From Bacteroidota bacterium (GTDB lineage: Bacteria > Bacteroidota > Bacteroidia > Bacteroidales > UBA932): a stretch of 44,362 nucleotides of DNA. Each line of letters starts with the position of its first letter. Within the stretch, counting starts at the first letter, position 1. The notes below the pieces were generated by a model. The model searched no databases. It worked only from the letters and a program-made list of their open reading frames with translations, and was not told where the DNA came from. The translations under genes were made by a program, and so were the position numbers. Of this stretch, positions 1 to 7,358 are shown in pieces. The stretch is taken from contig JAKQLB010000362.1 in NCBI GenBank assembly GCA_029567375.1, forward strand, positions 1 to 44,362, in the 5' to 3' direction.

Positions 1-1003
1 GACGCCATCTGTAGGGAATCTCGTGAGGTCCTGCACCTACATCATATCTGAAATCCATGGGAGTATCCTCAAAGTGGTCTCTCATGACATCGGCGAGCTC
101 TTTAACACCAACTTTCTCCGTAGGTTTAATATAGAGCGGCATTTTATTGGCAGGGTTGTGCCCAAAAGCAAAATCGAGATATTTGTCCGCATCGAATGTG
201 CCTTTGCCGAGAATATTGAAAGCAGCCCATACTCTGGCTTCACAACCTCTGAGCGCCCCCCAGTCTGCAGGTGCATAAGCGTCACAGAAACTGAAGTCCT
301 TATCTTCTCCTGTGAAATAGCCCTTTGAGCGGGCAAAAGAGATCACATCAGGAGTATAAAGACAGTTTTCGGGGTCATCAAGAGGAAATTTGTCTATGCG
401 GCTCTGATTGGCATGTGCACTGATATATCCATCAGGAATCCTAATGGCTACCCAAACAGCTCCGAGCTCTTCACCCTTACCCACTATTTCCATTATCCAG
501 CACTCATCTTTATCCGCGATAGAGAATGATTCTCCTCCCGAAGGGAATCCGTATGTCTGAAGAAAATCGTCGATGGTCTTGATTGCCTCGCGTGCCGTGC
601 GTGCTCTCTGGAGAGTTATATAGATTAGTGAGCCGTAGTCCATTACACCGTGAGGATTGGCCAGTTCCCGGCGTCCACCGAAGGTGGTCTCTGCAATAAT
701 CAACTGGTGTTCGTTCATATTGCCTACTGTCTGGTATGTACGCTCCACCTGATCTATCTTGCCGAGGTATTTGCCCGAATCCCACTCGTAGATCTCCATT
801 TTCGATCCTTTAGGCCACATAGCAGCGGGCACATAGTAAAGTTCTCCATAGAGCTGGTGGGAGTCAGCGGAGTAAGTCACCATACAGGAGCCATCTTTGG
901 ATGCCCCTTTGGTAACGATAACATTGGTACATGCGTTGGCTTCCACCTGGCCCAGCCACAAAGCGAGCGTCAGGCAGATTACGATTTTGAATATTCTCTT
1001 CAT
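1..1003 (-). CDS. Peptidase family C69 dipeptidase, 3' end cut by window edge
   Basis: The frame stays open from the ATG at 1003 to the window edge, giving 334 residues of a protein that in this family is usually over 500. Residues 1-24 form a signal peptide (MKRIFKIV start, hydrophobic core, ending EANA). The next residue is Cys in ACTNVIVTKGAS, the N-terminal nucleophile exposed after cleavage in family C69. Further family marks are the TTFGGRREL stretch, the HANQSRID stretch and a GPHEIPYRWR-type motif at the truncated end. Expected role: periplasmic dipeptide hydrolysis (family knowledge). It is divergent from the small exported protein at 1100. A weak -7-like TATATTCG lies at 1033-1040. 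Identification is firm, substrate unknown. Confidence 0.9.
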   Translation of the reverse strand, partial: MKRIFKIVICLTLALWLGQVEANACTNVIVTKGASKDGSCMVTYSADSHQLYGELYYVPAAMWPKGSKMEIYEWDSGKYLGKIDQVERTYQTVGNMNEHQLIIAETTFGGRRELANPHGVMDYGSLIYITLQRARTAREAIKTIDDFLQTYGFPSGGESFSIADKDECWIMEIVGKGEELGAVWVAIRIPDGYISAHANQSRIDKFPLDDPENCLYTPDVISFARSKGYFTGEDKDFSFCDAYAPADWGALRGCEARVWAAFNILGKGTFDADKYLDFAFGHNPANKMPLYIKPTEKVGVKELADVMRDHFEDTPMDFRYDVGAGPHEIPYRWR

Positions 1004-1068
1004 TATTGTAACTGTTTTTATTAATATTTTCACGAATATAATAAAAAACTTGTTATCGGGATATTTAT

Positions 1069-1076
1069 TATCTTTG
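1069..1076 (+). promoter_or_regulatory. Bacteroidales -7 promoter element (TATCTTTG)
   Basis: A perfect TAnnTTTG box 23 nt before the ATG at 1100. A TTG at 1050-1052 is closer than the usual -33 spacing, so only the -7 half is convincing. Confidence 0.6.
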
Positions 1077-1099
1077 CAAACGAAAATAACTTTCACATC

Positions 1100-1516
1100 A
1101 TGAGATACTCCAAATTGTTGTTGACTATAACGCTGACACTGCTTTGTGGTAGCTACTTGTATGCACAAAATCCTCAGGGTGAGCAGGGTTCGCTCAATAT
1201 TGAAGAGATAGCCGCTAAAGAGGCAGACAATCTGATGAAAGAATTCGACCTTGACTTCCGTCAGGTCTTTCTCATAGATTCCCTTCTACAGGATATGATG
1301 CCGAAAATGAATGAGGAAATGAGTGCCATACAGCGCGCAGGTGTAACGAACCGCGACATATTTCAGATAACTTATGATAAATGGCTCGATGCTATCGACA
1401 AGGAATACGAAAAGATTTTCACAGAAGATCAATGGAAGCGTTACCTCAAGTCGGCTCGCGGTAGGGAAAAACGCAAACGTGACAAACGCATGGCCGAGAG
1501 AGCTATTAGCTATTAG
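1100..1516 (+). CDS. Small exported helical protein, Spy/CpxP-like in character
   Basis: 138 residues: a signal peptide (residues 1-22, ending SYLYAQ) followed by a charged, mostly helical body. The segment IFTEDQWKRYLKSARGREKR resembles the LTxxQ-type repeats of small periplasmic Spy/CpxP-like proteins, but I cannot assign it to that family with confidence. The ATG follows a -7 box at 1069. The last residues (AISY) and the TAG stop are encoded by the start of a 7-nt repeat tract, so the original C-terminus may have been replaced. Function unknown. Confidence 0.7.
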   Translation: MRYSKLLLTITLTLLCGSYLYAQNPQGEQGSLNIEEIAAKEADNLMKEFDLDFRQVFLIDSLLQDMMPKMNEEMSAIQRAGVTNRDIFQITYDKWLDAIDKEYEKIFTEDQWKRYLKSARGREKRKRDKRMAERAISY

Positions 1517-1603
1517 CCGTTGGCAATTGGCTGTTGGCTGTTGGCAATTAGCAATGAGGAATGAGTAATTAAGAGTTAAGTATTAACAATTAGAAATAGA
1601 GAG
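1499..1603. repeat. Degenerate heptanucleotide repeat tract, locus A
   Basis: About 15 consecutive 7-nt units in constant phase. Examples are TTAGCTA (1506), TTGGCTG (1527 and 1534), TTGGCAA (1520 and 1541), TGAGTAA (1562) and TTAAGAG (1569). Most units begin TT or TG and drift from G-rich to A-rich along the tract. It starts inside the 3' end of the gene at 1100 and runs to just before the SIS gene at 1627. Related tracts lie at 3753, 17401 and 39450. Confidence 0.75.
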
Positions 1604-1626
1604 AATAATTAATTAAAACGCAGAAA

Positions 1627-2388
1627 ATGTTAGCAAACCAATGGTTAAAGAACGCTCAGGGCGTTATGAACAAAATTGAGGCAACTCAAATGGAGAATAT
1701 CCGCAAGGTTGCGGAAGTAATGGCAGACACTATCCAATCAGGCCGTTGGGTCCACACTTTTGGTTGTGGCCACGCCACTCTCCCCATAGAGGAGATGTAT
1801 CCCCGCATCGGCGGTTTCATAGGATTTCACCCCCTGTGCGAACTTCCCCTTACTTTTTTCACCCATATTACCGGTGAAATGGGTATTGACCAGTTCCTGT
1901 TCCTCGAAAGAGCCGAAGGTTATGGCAAAGCCATTATGAAGGGTTGGAATTTCGACGAAAAAGACGTGCTCTGGCTCTTCTCACATACCGGCATCAACGC
2001 CGTCAACATTGACGTTGCCCTTGAAGCAAAAAAGCGCGGTATGAAGGTCATAGTATTTGGCTCGGCAGAGCAGACGGGCAACAAGATCCCCCGTCACTCA
2101 GGCGGTAAAAACCTCTTCCAGATAGCCGACTACGTGGTGGATACCTGTTGTCCCCTCGTCGATGCATCAGTTGACCTCAAAAACCACCGGGACAAGATCG
2201 GTCCCGTATCCACAGTAGCATTCGTAACTACAGTATGGATGACCATCTGTACCGTTGCCGAGATTCTGGCGGATCGCGGAGAAAAACTCTTTATCCACCC
2301 CTCTCATAATGTGCCCGGGGATACCACGGCCCAAGAGCGTCTGGATGCCTGTATTACCGAGTACAAGAGGAGAGTAAGAGGTCTTTAA
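1627..2388 (+). CDS. SIS-domain phosphosugar-binding protein (UPF0309/COG4821 type)
   Basis: 253 residues, cytoplasmic, no signal peptide. One SIS (sugar isomerase) fold fills most of the protein: a helical N-terminus, then HTFGCGHATLPIEEMYPR (about residues 43-60), LWLFSHTGINAVN in the central phosphate-binding loop region, and HPSHNVPGDTTAQER near the end. The sequence resembles the UPF0309 group of single-SIS proteins, thought to bind or isomerise amino-sugar phosphates (family inference). The C-terminal partner domain of GlmS/MurQ-type enzymes is absent. It is followed 55 nt later by the cysteine desulfidase-like gene, with a hairpin between them, so co-transcription is uncertain. Confidence 0.82.
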   Translation: MLANQWLKNAQGVMNKIEATQMENIRKVAEVMADTIQSGRWVHTFGCGHATLPIEEMYPRIGGFIGFHPLCELPLTFFTHITGEMGIDQFLFLERAEGYGKAIMKGWNFDEKDVLWLFSHTGINAVNIDVALEAKKRGMKVIVFGSAEQTGNKIPRHSGGKNLFQIADYVVDTCCPLVDASVDLKNHRDKIGPVSTVAFVTTVWMTICTVAEILADRGEKLFIHPSHNVPGDTTAQERLDACITEYKRRVRGL

Positions 2389-2407
2389 TTTTACACTACA
2401 AAATATC

Positions 2408-2433
2408 AGGGGGTGGCCGCAAAGTCGCCCCCT
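2408..2433 (+). terminator. GC-rich hairpin between the SIS and desulfidase genes
   Basis: A 10-bp stem (AGGGGGTGGC against GTCGCCCCCT, two G-T pairs) with a 6-nt loop, 20 nt after the SIS stop. No strong T-run follows, so this may be a terminator, an attenuator or a 3'-end stabiliser. Confidence 0.5.
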
Positions 2434-2443
2434 CTTAATCAAT

Positions 2444-3751
2444 ATGAAGAACAAATTTATAGCACTGTTAAAACAGGAAGTTAAACCGGCTCTGGGATGC
2501 ACCGAACCCATAGCAGTGGCTCTCGCAGTGGCCCGCAGTTGCGAACTCCTGAGGAGTATTTCTCAGGAACCTGACCATATTGATGTCAAAGTAAGCGGAA
2601 ATATCCTTAAAAATGGCATGGGCGTGGGAATCCCCGGAACCAATGGTATGGTAGGACTTCACATAGCAGCAGCATTGGGATGCACTTGCGGCAATTCAGC
2701 ATACTGCCTCGAAGTACTAAAAGAGGTGGATGAAGAAAGCCTTGCCCGGGCACAGGAAATGGTATCTGCAGGATACGTAACAATTTCACTTGCAGAGACC
2801 GGGGAGAAGCTCTATGTCTCCGCAGAAGCCCGTTCTTCCAGTGGCAAAGAGAGTCACAGAGCACTTGCTATCATAAGCGGCAGTCACGACTCTATCGTGT
2901 GCGAAGAAATAGACGGTAAAATCATCAGTTCTATCGAGAAAAACGATAATGATAACTCCACAGGCAGCTTGATTGAACCTGATTTTGCAAGAAAAATCAC
3001 TATTGAACAAATACTCGATTTTGCCACCCATACTCCATTTGAGGAGTTGGAGTTTATTATGGATTCCGTCACTCTCAATAAGGCTCTCGTGGACGAAGGG
3101 CTTCGCAAGGAGTATGGACTTCAGGTAGGCAGGAGACTTCTGGTACCGGAAAACCGTTGTGTTTTTGGAGACAATCATCTCACCTATGCGATGGCTTATA
3201 CAGCAGCAGCCTCTGATGCGAGGATGGCGGGCTGTGCTCTTCCTGCCATGAGTAACTCCGGTAGTGGTAATCAGGGTATTACGGCCACAGTCCCGGTTAT
3301 TGCCATAGCAGAAAAAATCGGTGCCAGTCGTGAAGAATTGGCAAGAGCACTGGTAATAAGTCATCTGGTGGCTATTCACATCAAAGGACATCTGGGAAAA
3401 CTCTCAGCTCTCTGCGGATGTGTGGTTGCTTCTACCGGCTCAGCCTGCGGCATTGTTTACCTGCGCAAGGGAGGCTACGAGCAGATGTGTGCTGCCATAA
3501 AAAACATGATAGGCAACATCACCGGTATGGTATGCGACGGAGCCAAGGTAGGATGTGCCCTAAAAGTGGCCTCAGGAGTAGCTAGTGCTCTGCAATCCGC
3601 AGTGCTGGCGCTCGATGGTATCTGCATATCATCCAACGACGGCATCATAGAGGAGGATATCGAAAAAACTATTGCCAATCTCGGCAGAATCGGATCTATA
3701 GGCATGCAGATCACGGACGAGATGATTCTGGAAATAATGGTATGTAAATAA
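2444..3751 (+). CDS. L-cysteine desulfidase family protein (UPF0597, CdsB/CyuA-like)
   Basis: 435 residues, the full length of the UPF0597 family. The N-terminal hallmark LGCTEPIAVALAVA has its Cys at residue 19, and the serine-dehydratase-like part carries SNSGSGNQGITAT and VCDGAKVGCALK. The characterised archaeal member is a [4Fe-4S] enzyme that splits L-cysteine to pyruvate, ammonia and sulfide; the E. coli relative is CyuA/YhaM (established knowledge). Several conserved cysteines here (GCTEP, ALCGCV, SACG, VCDG) could hold the cluster. A cytosolic cysteine-degrading, sulfide-releasing role is likely, though other serine-like substrates cannot be excluded. No associated transporter is nearby. 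Confidence 0.85.
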   Translation: MKNKFIALLKQEVKPALGCTEPIAVALAVARSCELLRSISQEPDHIDVKVSGNILKNGMGVGIPGTNGMVGLHIAAALGCTCGNSAYCLEVLKEVDEESLARAQEMVSAGYVTISLAETGEKLYVSAEARSSSGKESHRALAIISGSHDSIVCEEIDGKIISSIEKNDNDNSTGSLIEPDFARKITIEQILDFATHTPFEELEFIMDSVTLNKALVDEGLRKEYGLQVGRRLLVPENRCVFGDNHLTYAMAYTAAASDARMAGCALPAMSNSGSGNQGITATVPVIAIAEKIGASREELARALVISHLVAIHIKGHLGKLSALCGCVVASTGSACGIVYLRKGGYEQMCAAIKNMIGNITGMVCDGAKVGCALKVASGVASALQSAVLALDGICISSNDGIIEEDIEKTIANLGRIGSIGMQITDEMILEIMVCK

Positions 3752-3752
3752 G

Positions 3753-3815
3753 TGTTGCGGGGTGCCGGATGCGAAAGGGAGTTCGGAGTTTAGAGTTCTG
3801 AGTTCCGAGTATGGA
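3753..3815. repeat. Degenerate heptanucleotide repeat tract, locus B
   Basis: Nine 7-nt units in phase directly after the desulfidase stop codon. Examples are GGGTGCC (3760), GGATGCG (3767), GTTCGGA (3781), GTTCTGA (3795) and GTTCCGA (3802). It shares CGGGGTGC with loci C and D and the exact unit GTTCTGA with locus C. The rest of the gap to 3888 shows nothing I can name. Confidence 0.7.
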
Positions 3816-3887
3816 TTTGAAGTTCTTATGGATGGATCCAATTAGTGCAACCGGTTAAGCTAATTGATTTAGTTGGATAAAATAGCC

Positions 3888-4223
3888 TTAATATACTTTC
3901 CCCATATGCGGAACGACATATAACTCCATGTTATCAACAGCGATTCTATACCACCCTTTTCCTTGCTCGACTATTGTATATGATCTCGTCACGTCAAGTG
4001 TTAGTATTTCACCAGAAAACATCATATTCAAAGTGTTGGAATTATCTGATCTTTTAGCTCCATCAATCATTCTATTAAAAGCCTCTATAGTTAATGTTGC
4101 TGGACAGGGCGTGTCACCATTTGGTTTATAATTTTTCCCCACATCAGATCCAAAGTTACAACTCGAAAAAATCAATACGGAAAACAAAAGAGTAATAGAA
4201 AAAATTGTTGATAATCGTTTCAT
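3888..4223 (-). CDS. Small putative lipoprotein of unknown function
   Basis: 111 residues from the ATG at 4223. A longer frame from 4253 would place its start beside the -7 box at 4251-4258, so the inner ATG, which begins a typical lipoprotein signal (MKRLSTIFS then LIFSSC), is preferred. The lipobox Cys is near residue 22. The mature part is about 90 residues with no family I recognise; it ends in a beta-rich stretch (YTIVEQGKGWYRIAVDN) that looks like a small beta-sandwich or SH3-like fold. No operon partner. Probably an envelope lipoprotein. Confidence 0.65.
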   Translation of the reverse strand: MKRLSTIFSITLLFSVLIFSSCNFGSDVGKNYKPNGDTPCPATLTIEAFNRMIDGAKRSDNSNTLNMMFSGEILTLDVTRSYTIVEQGKGWYRIAVDNMELYVVPHMGKVY

Positions 4224-4250
4224 CGCGCAATATTTTTGATTGTTACCTTG

Positions 4251-4258
4251 CAAATATA
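4251..4258 (-). promoter_or_regulatory. Bacteroidales -7 promoter element (TATATTTG)
   Basis: Perfect TAnnTTTG on the minus strand, 27 nt before the ATG at 4223. No convincing -33 box at the expected distance. Confidence 0.6.
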
Positions 4259-4315
4259 ATCAAAGAACTCAATTGCCTTGGTGTTTTGTTGAAGTTTTCG
4301 TCAATAACTCGTCTT

Positions 4316-4342
4316 AATTGTGCAACAAATTGTCGCACAATT
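4316..4342 (-). terminator. Inverted repeat downstream of the HAD gene, possible terminator
   Basis: Perfect 8-bp arms (AATTGTGC / GCACAATT) around an 11-nt loop, about 60 nt past the HAD phosphatase stop. It is AT-rich with no clear T-run, and could equally be an operator for the small lipoprotein gene. Confidence 0.35.
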
Positions 4343-4403
4343 TCATGTAGTCGAGAAAACGATGGAGTTCTGAAAAAGTTTTATCTGCTCGGATTATGCG
4401 ATT

Positions 4404-5063
4404 TTAGCGCAGCATTTCCGAGATTTTAATTATATCTTCCACGCTTGAAAAGAGATACTGGGCCGGGATTCCCTGAAAACCACGGTTACGCCAATCGGCA
4501 AGGGCAAAATCAATCCCCGCCCCCTTGGCACATTCGAAGTCATATTCCGTATCTCCGAAATAGATACACTCCTCAGCCACAGCACCGGAATGGGACAAAT
4601 AGGCCAAAAGCGGATCGGGCCAGGGTTTGTGACGCTCCGAATCATCACTTGTGATGACTGTCTCGAAAAGATCTTTCCATTGTGACAGACGCGGGTCGTA
4701 ATTGAATTCAAAACGGCTGCGTGAGGTCACCACACCCAATTTGAACCCCATTTCGCGAAGGCTGGGAAGCATTTCGGAAACACCCTCAAAAGGAACAATG
4801 AGATACATCAGTTCCCGGAAATTCTTCTCCCAACTGTGTGCTGCCGCCTCAACATCTTTAAAACCCATTTTTTGAGCCACGACCATAGTCGGAATTCCAA
4901 AATAGGGATAGAGCTCATCGTAGGTCATATCTTTGCCCATAAGCTCCTTAACGCTCTTTTGCAAAGAGAGTACACCGGTCTTCTCGGTATCGAGCAATGT
5001 GCCGTCTATGTCAAAAATCAAATGCTTGTATTTCCTCTGCTTCATATCCTCCCTCTCCATCAT
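4404..5063 (-). CDS. HAD-superfamily phosphatase (phosphoglycolate phosphatase-like)
   Basis: 219 residues. HAD motif I is IFDIDGTLLDTE (nucleophile Asp18, acid/base Asp20), motif II is VVTSRSR, motif III is in RHKPWPDP, and motif IV is YFGDTEYDFECAKGAG. The helical cap inserted after motif I is that of subclass I (Gph/PGMB-like). Its ATG overlaps the TGA of the adenosylhomocysteinase gene (ATGA), indicating translational coupling. A second ATG follows at 5060 and a third at 5045. The substrate cannot be read from sequence; clearing a by-product of the methyl cycle is possible but is inference only. Confidence 0.85.
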   Translation of the reverse strand: MMEREDMKQRKYKHLIFDIDGTLLDTEKTGVLSLQKSVKELMGKDMTYDELYPYFGIPTMVVAQKMGFKDVEAAAHSWEKNFRELMYLIVPFEGVSEMLPSLREMGFKLGVVTSRSRFEFNYDPRLSQWKDLFETVITSDDSERHKPWPDPLLAYLSHSGAVAEECIYFGDTEYDFECAKGAGIDFALADWRNRGFQGIPAQYLFSSVEDIIKISEMLR

Positions 5064-6295
5064 AAGCCCAGATATGCCTTTTGTTCTTCGGTAAGCACAT
5101 CAATGGTCACTCCCAGACTCTCCAACTTCTTTACAGCCACATAATTGTCTATTTGCTCAGGAACAATAACTATCGAAGGAGGCAGTTTGCCGCGACTCTT
5201 TACCAAATATCTTGCGCTGAGTGCCTGTATGGCAAAACTCATATCCATAATTTCGGCGGGATGCCCATCCCCGGCTGCCAAATTGACCAACTTGCCCTCC
5301 GCGATGACATAGATGCAGCGACCATCAACCATTCTGTAGCCGGTGAGGTTAGTACGCGCTTCAAAACTCTCGACAGCTATTTGCGAGAGTTGTTCCACCG
5401 ATACTTCGCAATCAAAATGGCCTGCATTGCAGCAGATGGCGCCAGCCTTCATCTTTTTAAAACTTGAGGCAGTAATGACGTCTTTACATCCTGTAACTGT
5501 CACGAAGATATCACCAATGGGAGCTGCATCCTCCATCGTCATTACCTTAAAACCATCCATAACCGCCTCCAGAGCCTTTATCGGCTCCACCTCGGTCACG
5601 ATGACCGATGCTCCCAGCCCTTTTGCTCTCATTGCAACGCCTTTACCGCACCAACCATAGCCCGCCACCACTACATTTTTGCCGGAAACTATGAGATTAG
5701 TAGTACGATTGATGCCGTCCCAAACGGATTGGCCTGTGCCATACCGATTGTCAAAAAGATACTTGCAATGGGCGTTATTGACCATTACCATCGGATATTT
5801 AAGGGTATTGGTCTGGGCCATCCTTATCAGGCGGTTGATACCTGTAGTGGTCTCCTCGCAACCTCCGATAACCTTATCAATCAAATGTGCGTATCGAGTA
5901 TGCATCAGGTGAGTCAGGTCACCTCCGTCATCGATGATGATATTGGGGCCGCACTCCAGCACGCTGCAAAGATGACGGTCATATTCTTCTGCCGAGGCAT
6001 TATGCCATCCGAAGACATTTAGACCCTCTTTTACAAGGGCCGCCGCTACATCATCCTGTGTCGAGAGCGTATTGCTGCCGGTTACATACATTTCGGCTCC
6101 GCCGCCAGCAAACACCAGACAGAGGTATGCCGTCTTTGCCTCGAGATGGACCGAAAGTGCTATCTTAATCCCCTTGAAGGGCTTTTCTTCGATAAATTCT
6201 TTTTCAATGGAGCTGAGTACGGGCATATTCCGCTTCACCCAGTCAATCTTGCGTTTACCGCTCTCCCAAAGATTGATATCCCTGATTTCGCTCAT
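5060..6295 (-). CDS. ahcY: Short-type S-adenosylhomocysteine hydrolase homologue
   Basis: 411 residues. It should reversibly hydrolyse S-adenosylhomocysteine to homocysteine and a nucleoside using bound NAD. Visible marks: GSNTLSTQDDVAAAL, IIIDDGGDLTHL (catalytic Asp), EETTTGINRL (Glu), the K-x3-DN pair in CKYLFDNRYGTGQS, the Rossmann stretch VVVAGYGWCGKGVAMRAKG, and CCNAGHFDCEV (catalytic His). It lacks the extended insert and the C-terminal Lys/Tyr tail (KPxxYRY) of the approximately 430-470 residue enzymes, ending EEQKAYLGL. The nucleoside-binding motif reads HLEAKTA where the long enzymes have HMTVETA, a pattern I associate with archaeal/thermophile short enzymes. It sits between an EEP hydrolase (41-nt overlap) and a HAD phosphatase. 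Confidence 0.88.
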   Translation of the reverse strand: MSEIRDINLWESGKRKIDWVKRNMPVLSSIEKEFIEEKPFKGIKIALSVHLEAKTAYLCLVFAGGGAEMYVTGSNTLSTQDDVAAALVKEGLNVFGWHNASAEEYDRHLCSVLECGPNIIIDDGGDLTHLMHTRYAHLIDKVIGGCEETTTGINRLIRMAQTNTLKYPMVMVNNAHCKYLFDNRYGTGQSVWDGINRTTNLIVSGKNVVVAGYGWCGKGVAMRAKGLGASVIVTEVEPIKALEAVMDGFKVMTMEDAAPIGDIFVTVTGCKDVITASSFKKMKAGAICCNAGHFDCEVSVEQLSQIAVESFEARTNLTGYRMVDGRCIYVIAEGKLVNLAAGDGHPAEIMDMSFAIQALSARYLVKSRGKLPPSIVIVPEQIDNYVAVKKLESLGVTIDVLTEEQKAYLGL

Positions 6296-7277
6296 TGTTT
6301 TTTTTATTGTTTGATTTCATTTTGTCTATTTTGATCAGAACGGGAAGATGGTCACTGTAACCATTCTGAAAGCTGTTGCCGTTGTAGCTGCGTTTTGGCC
6401 ACCCTTTCTGCAGCATGAAGTTGCGTTTGAAGATTTCACAATAGTGCTTTTGATTCATCTTAACAAGTTTCAAACCAGGTATTTCGGGAAATGTCTCGAG
6501 CAGGCTCGGACTGACGATGATATTGTCGAAGAGATTCCACCGATGATTGTGGATGCTGGTACCGAATCCTTCGTCATGAAGCACCCAAAAGGGATTGAAA
6601 TAATCGTCCTTTTCTACTAAGGAAATCTTTTTCCTTGCCCTTAGCAAAACAGAAAGGGATTCGTCGGAAGGCGAATCGTTCATATCCCCCATCACCACAA
6701 TTTTGATATCGGGATATTTTTCGCGCATCGTCAGTGCGTGATTATAGATTGTCTCAGTACCGGCACGGCGAAATCCGGCAGAGTTTTTAACACCTGTCCT
6801 CCTTGAAAGGAGATGGCAGACATAAAAACAGAACATTTCTCCATCAATCTTGCCTCGAGCGAAAAGTATGTCGCGGCCTATATATTCACGACCGCTGCGC
6901 AATTCCAGCTTCACGGGGCAACTCTCTTCGAGCTTAAACTTGTCCGGACGGTAAAACAATCCCACATCGACACCCCTGACGTCATTTGACTCATAATGGA
7001 TACATCTGTACCTGGCACCGCGGATGCGTCTTTGATCGGCCAGATCCTGCATCACTGCCAGATTCTCCACCTCGGAAACACCTATCACCACGGGAAACCC
7101 TCCATGTGCGTTGGATACGGTGGAAATGACCTCAGCCAGATTCTCAAGTTTCTTTTGATACTTCTGCGTCGTCCATCTTTTAGGGCCGGAAGGAGTGAAT
7201 TCCTCATCCTCAGTATTTGGGTCGTCCGAAGTGTCATACAGGTTCTCGAGGTTGTAAAACATTATGGTGTAAGACAT
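6255..7277 (-). CDS. Cytosolic endonuclease/exonuclease/phosphatase (EEP) family protein
   Basis: 340 residues from the ATG at 7277. The in-frame ATG at 7301 lies within or upstream of the -7 box (7299-7306) and is rejected. EEP fold marks in order: MFYNLENLYD (metal-binding Asn), SEVENLAV (Glu), VCHLLSRRTG, KIVVMGDMNDSPSD (Asp/Asn) and NGYSDHLPVLI (Asp-His). There is no signal peptide, so it acts in the cytosol, unlike the lipoprotein EEP at 16484. The 3' end runs 41 nt into ahcY in another frame, encoding a basic Asn/Lys-rich tail. The substrate could be DNA, a phospholipid or an inositol phosphate; sequence does not decide. Confidence 0.85.
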   Translation of the reverse strand: MSYTIMFYNLENLYDTSDDPNTEDEEFTPSGPKRWTTQKYQKKLENLAEVISTVSNAHGGFPVVIGVSEVENLAVMQDLADQRRIRGARYRCIHYESNDVRGVDVGLFYRPDKFKLEESCPVKLELRSGREYIGRDILFARGKIDGEMFCFYVCHLLSRRTGVKNSAGFRRAGTETIYNHALTMREKYPDIKIVVMGDMNDSPSDESLSVLLRARKKISLVEKDDYFNPFWVLHDEGFGTSIHNHRWNLFDNIIVSPSLLETFPEIPGLKLVKMNQKHYCEIFKRNFMLQKGWPKRSYNGNSFQNGYSDHLPVLIKIDKMKSNNKKNNERNQGYQSLGER

Positions 7278-7298
7278 CCGAATATGGGTATTGATGAG

Positions 7299-7306
7299 CA
7301 AAAATA
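7299..7306 (-). promoter_or_regulatory. Bacteroidales -7 promoter element (TATTTTTG)
   Basis: Perfect TAnnTTTG, 21 nt before the ATG at 7277. It fixes the start of the EEP-ahcY-HAD operon. Confidence 0.55.
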
Positions 7307-7358
7307 GTGATAATTATCCATTTTTTACTAACTTGCGTTTTATTTAACTGCGAAGACT

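Noticed and set aside
650-1024. 124-residue plus-strand ORF antisense to the C69 peptidase
   Set aside because: Shadow of a well conserved coding sequence; no signal or promoter.
2786-3391. 201-residue minus-strand ORF within the desulfidase gene
   Set aside because: Out-of-strand shadow of a conserved family member.
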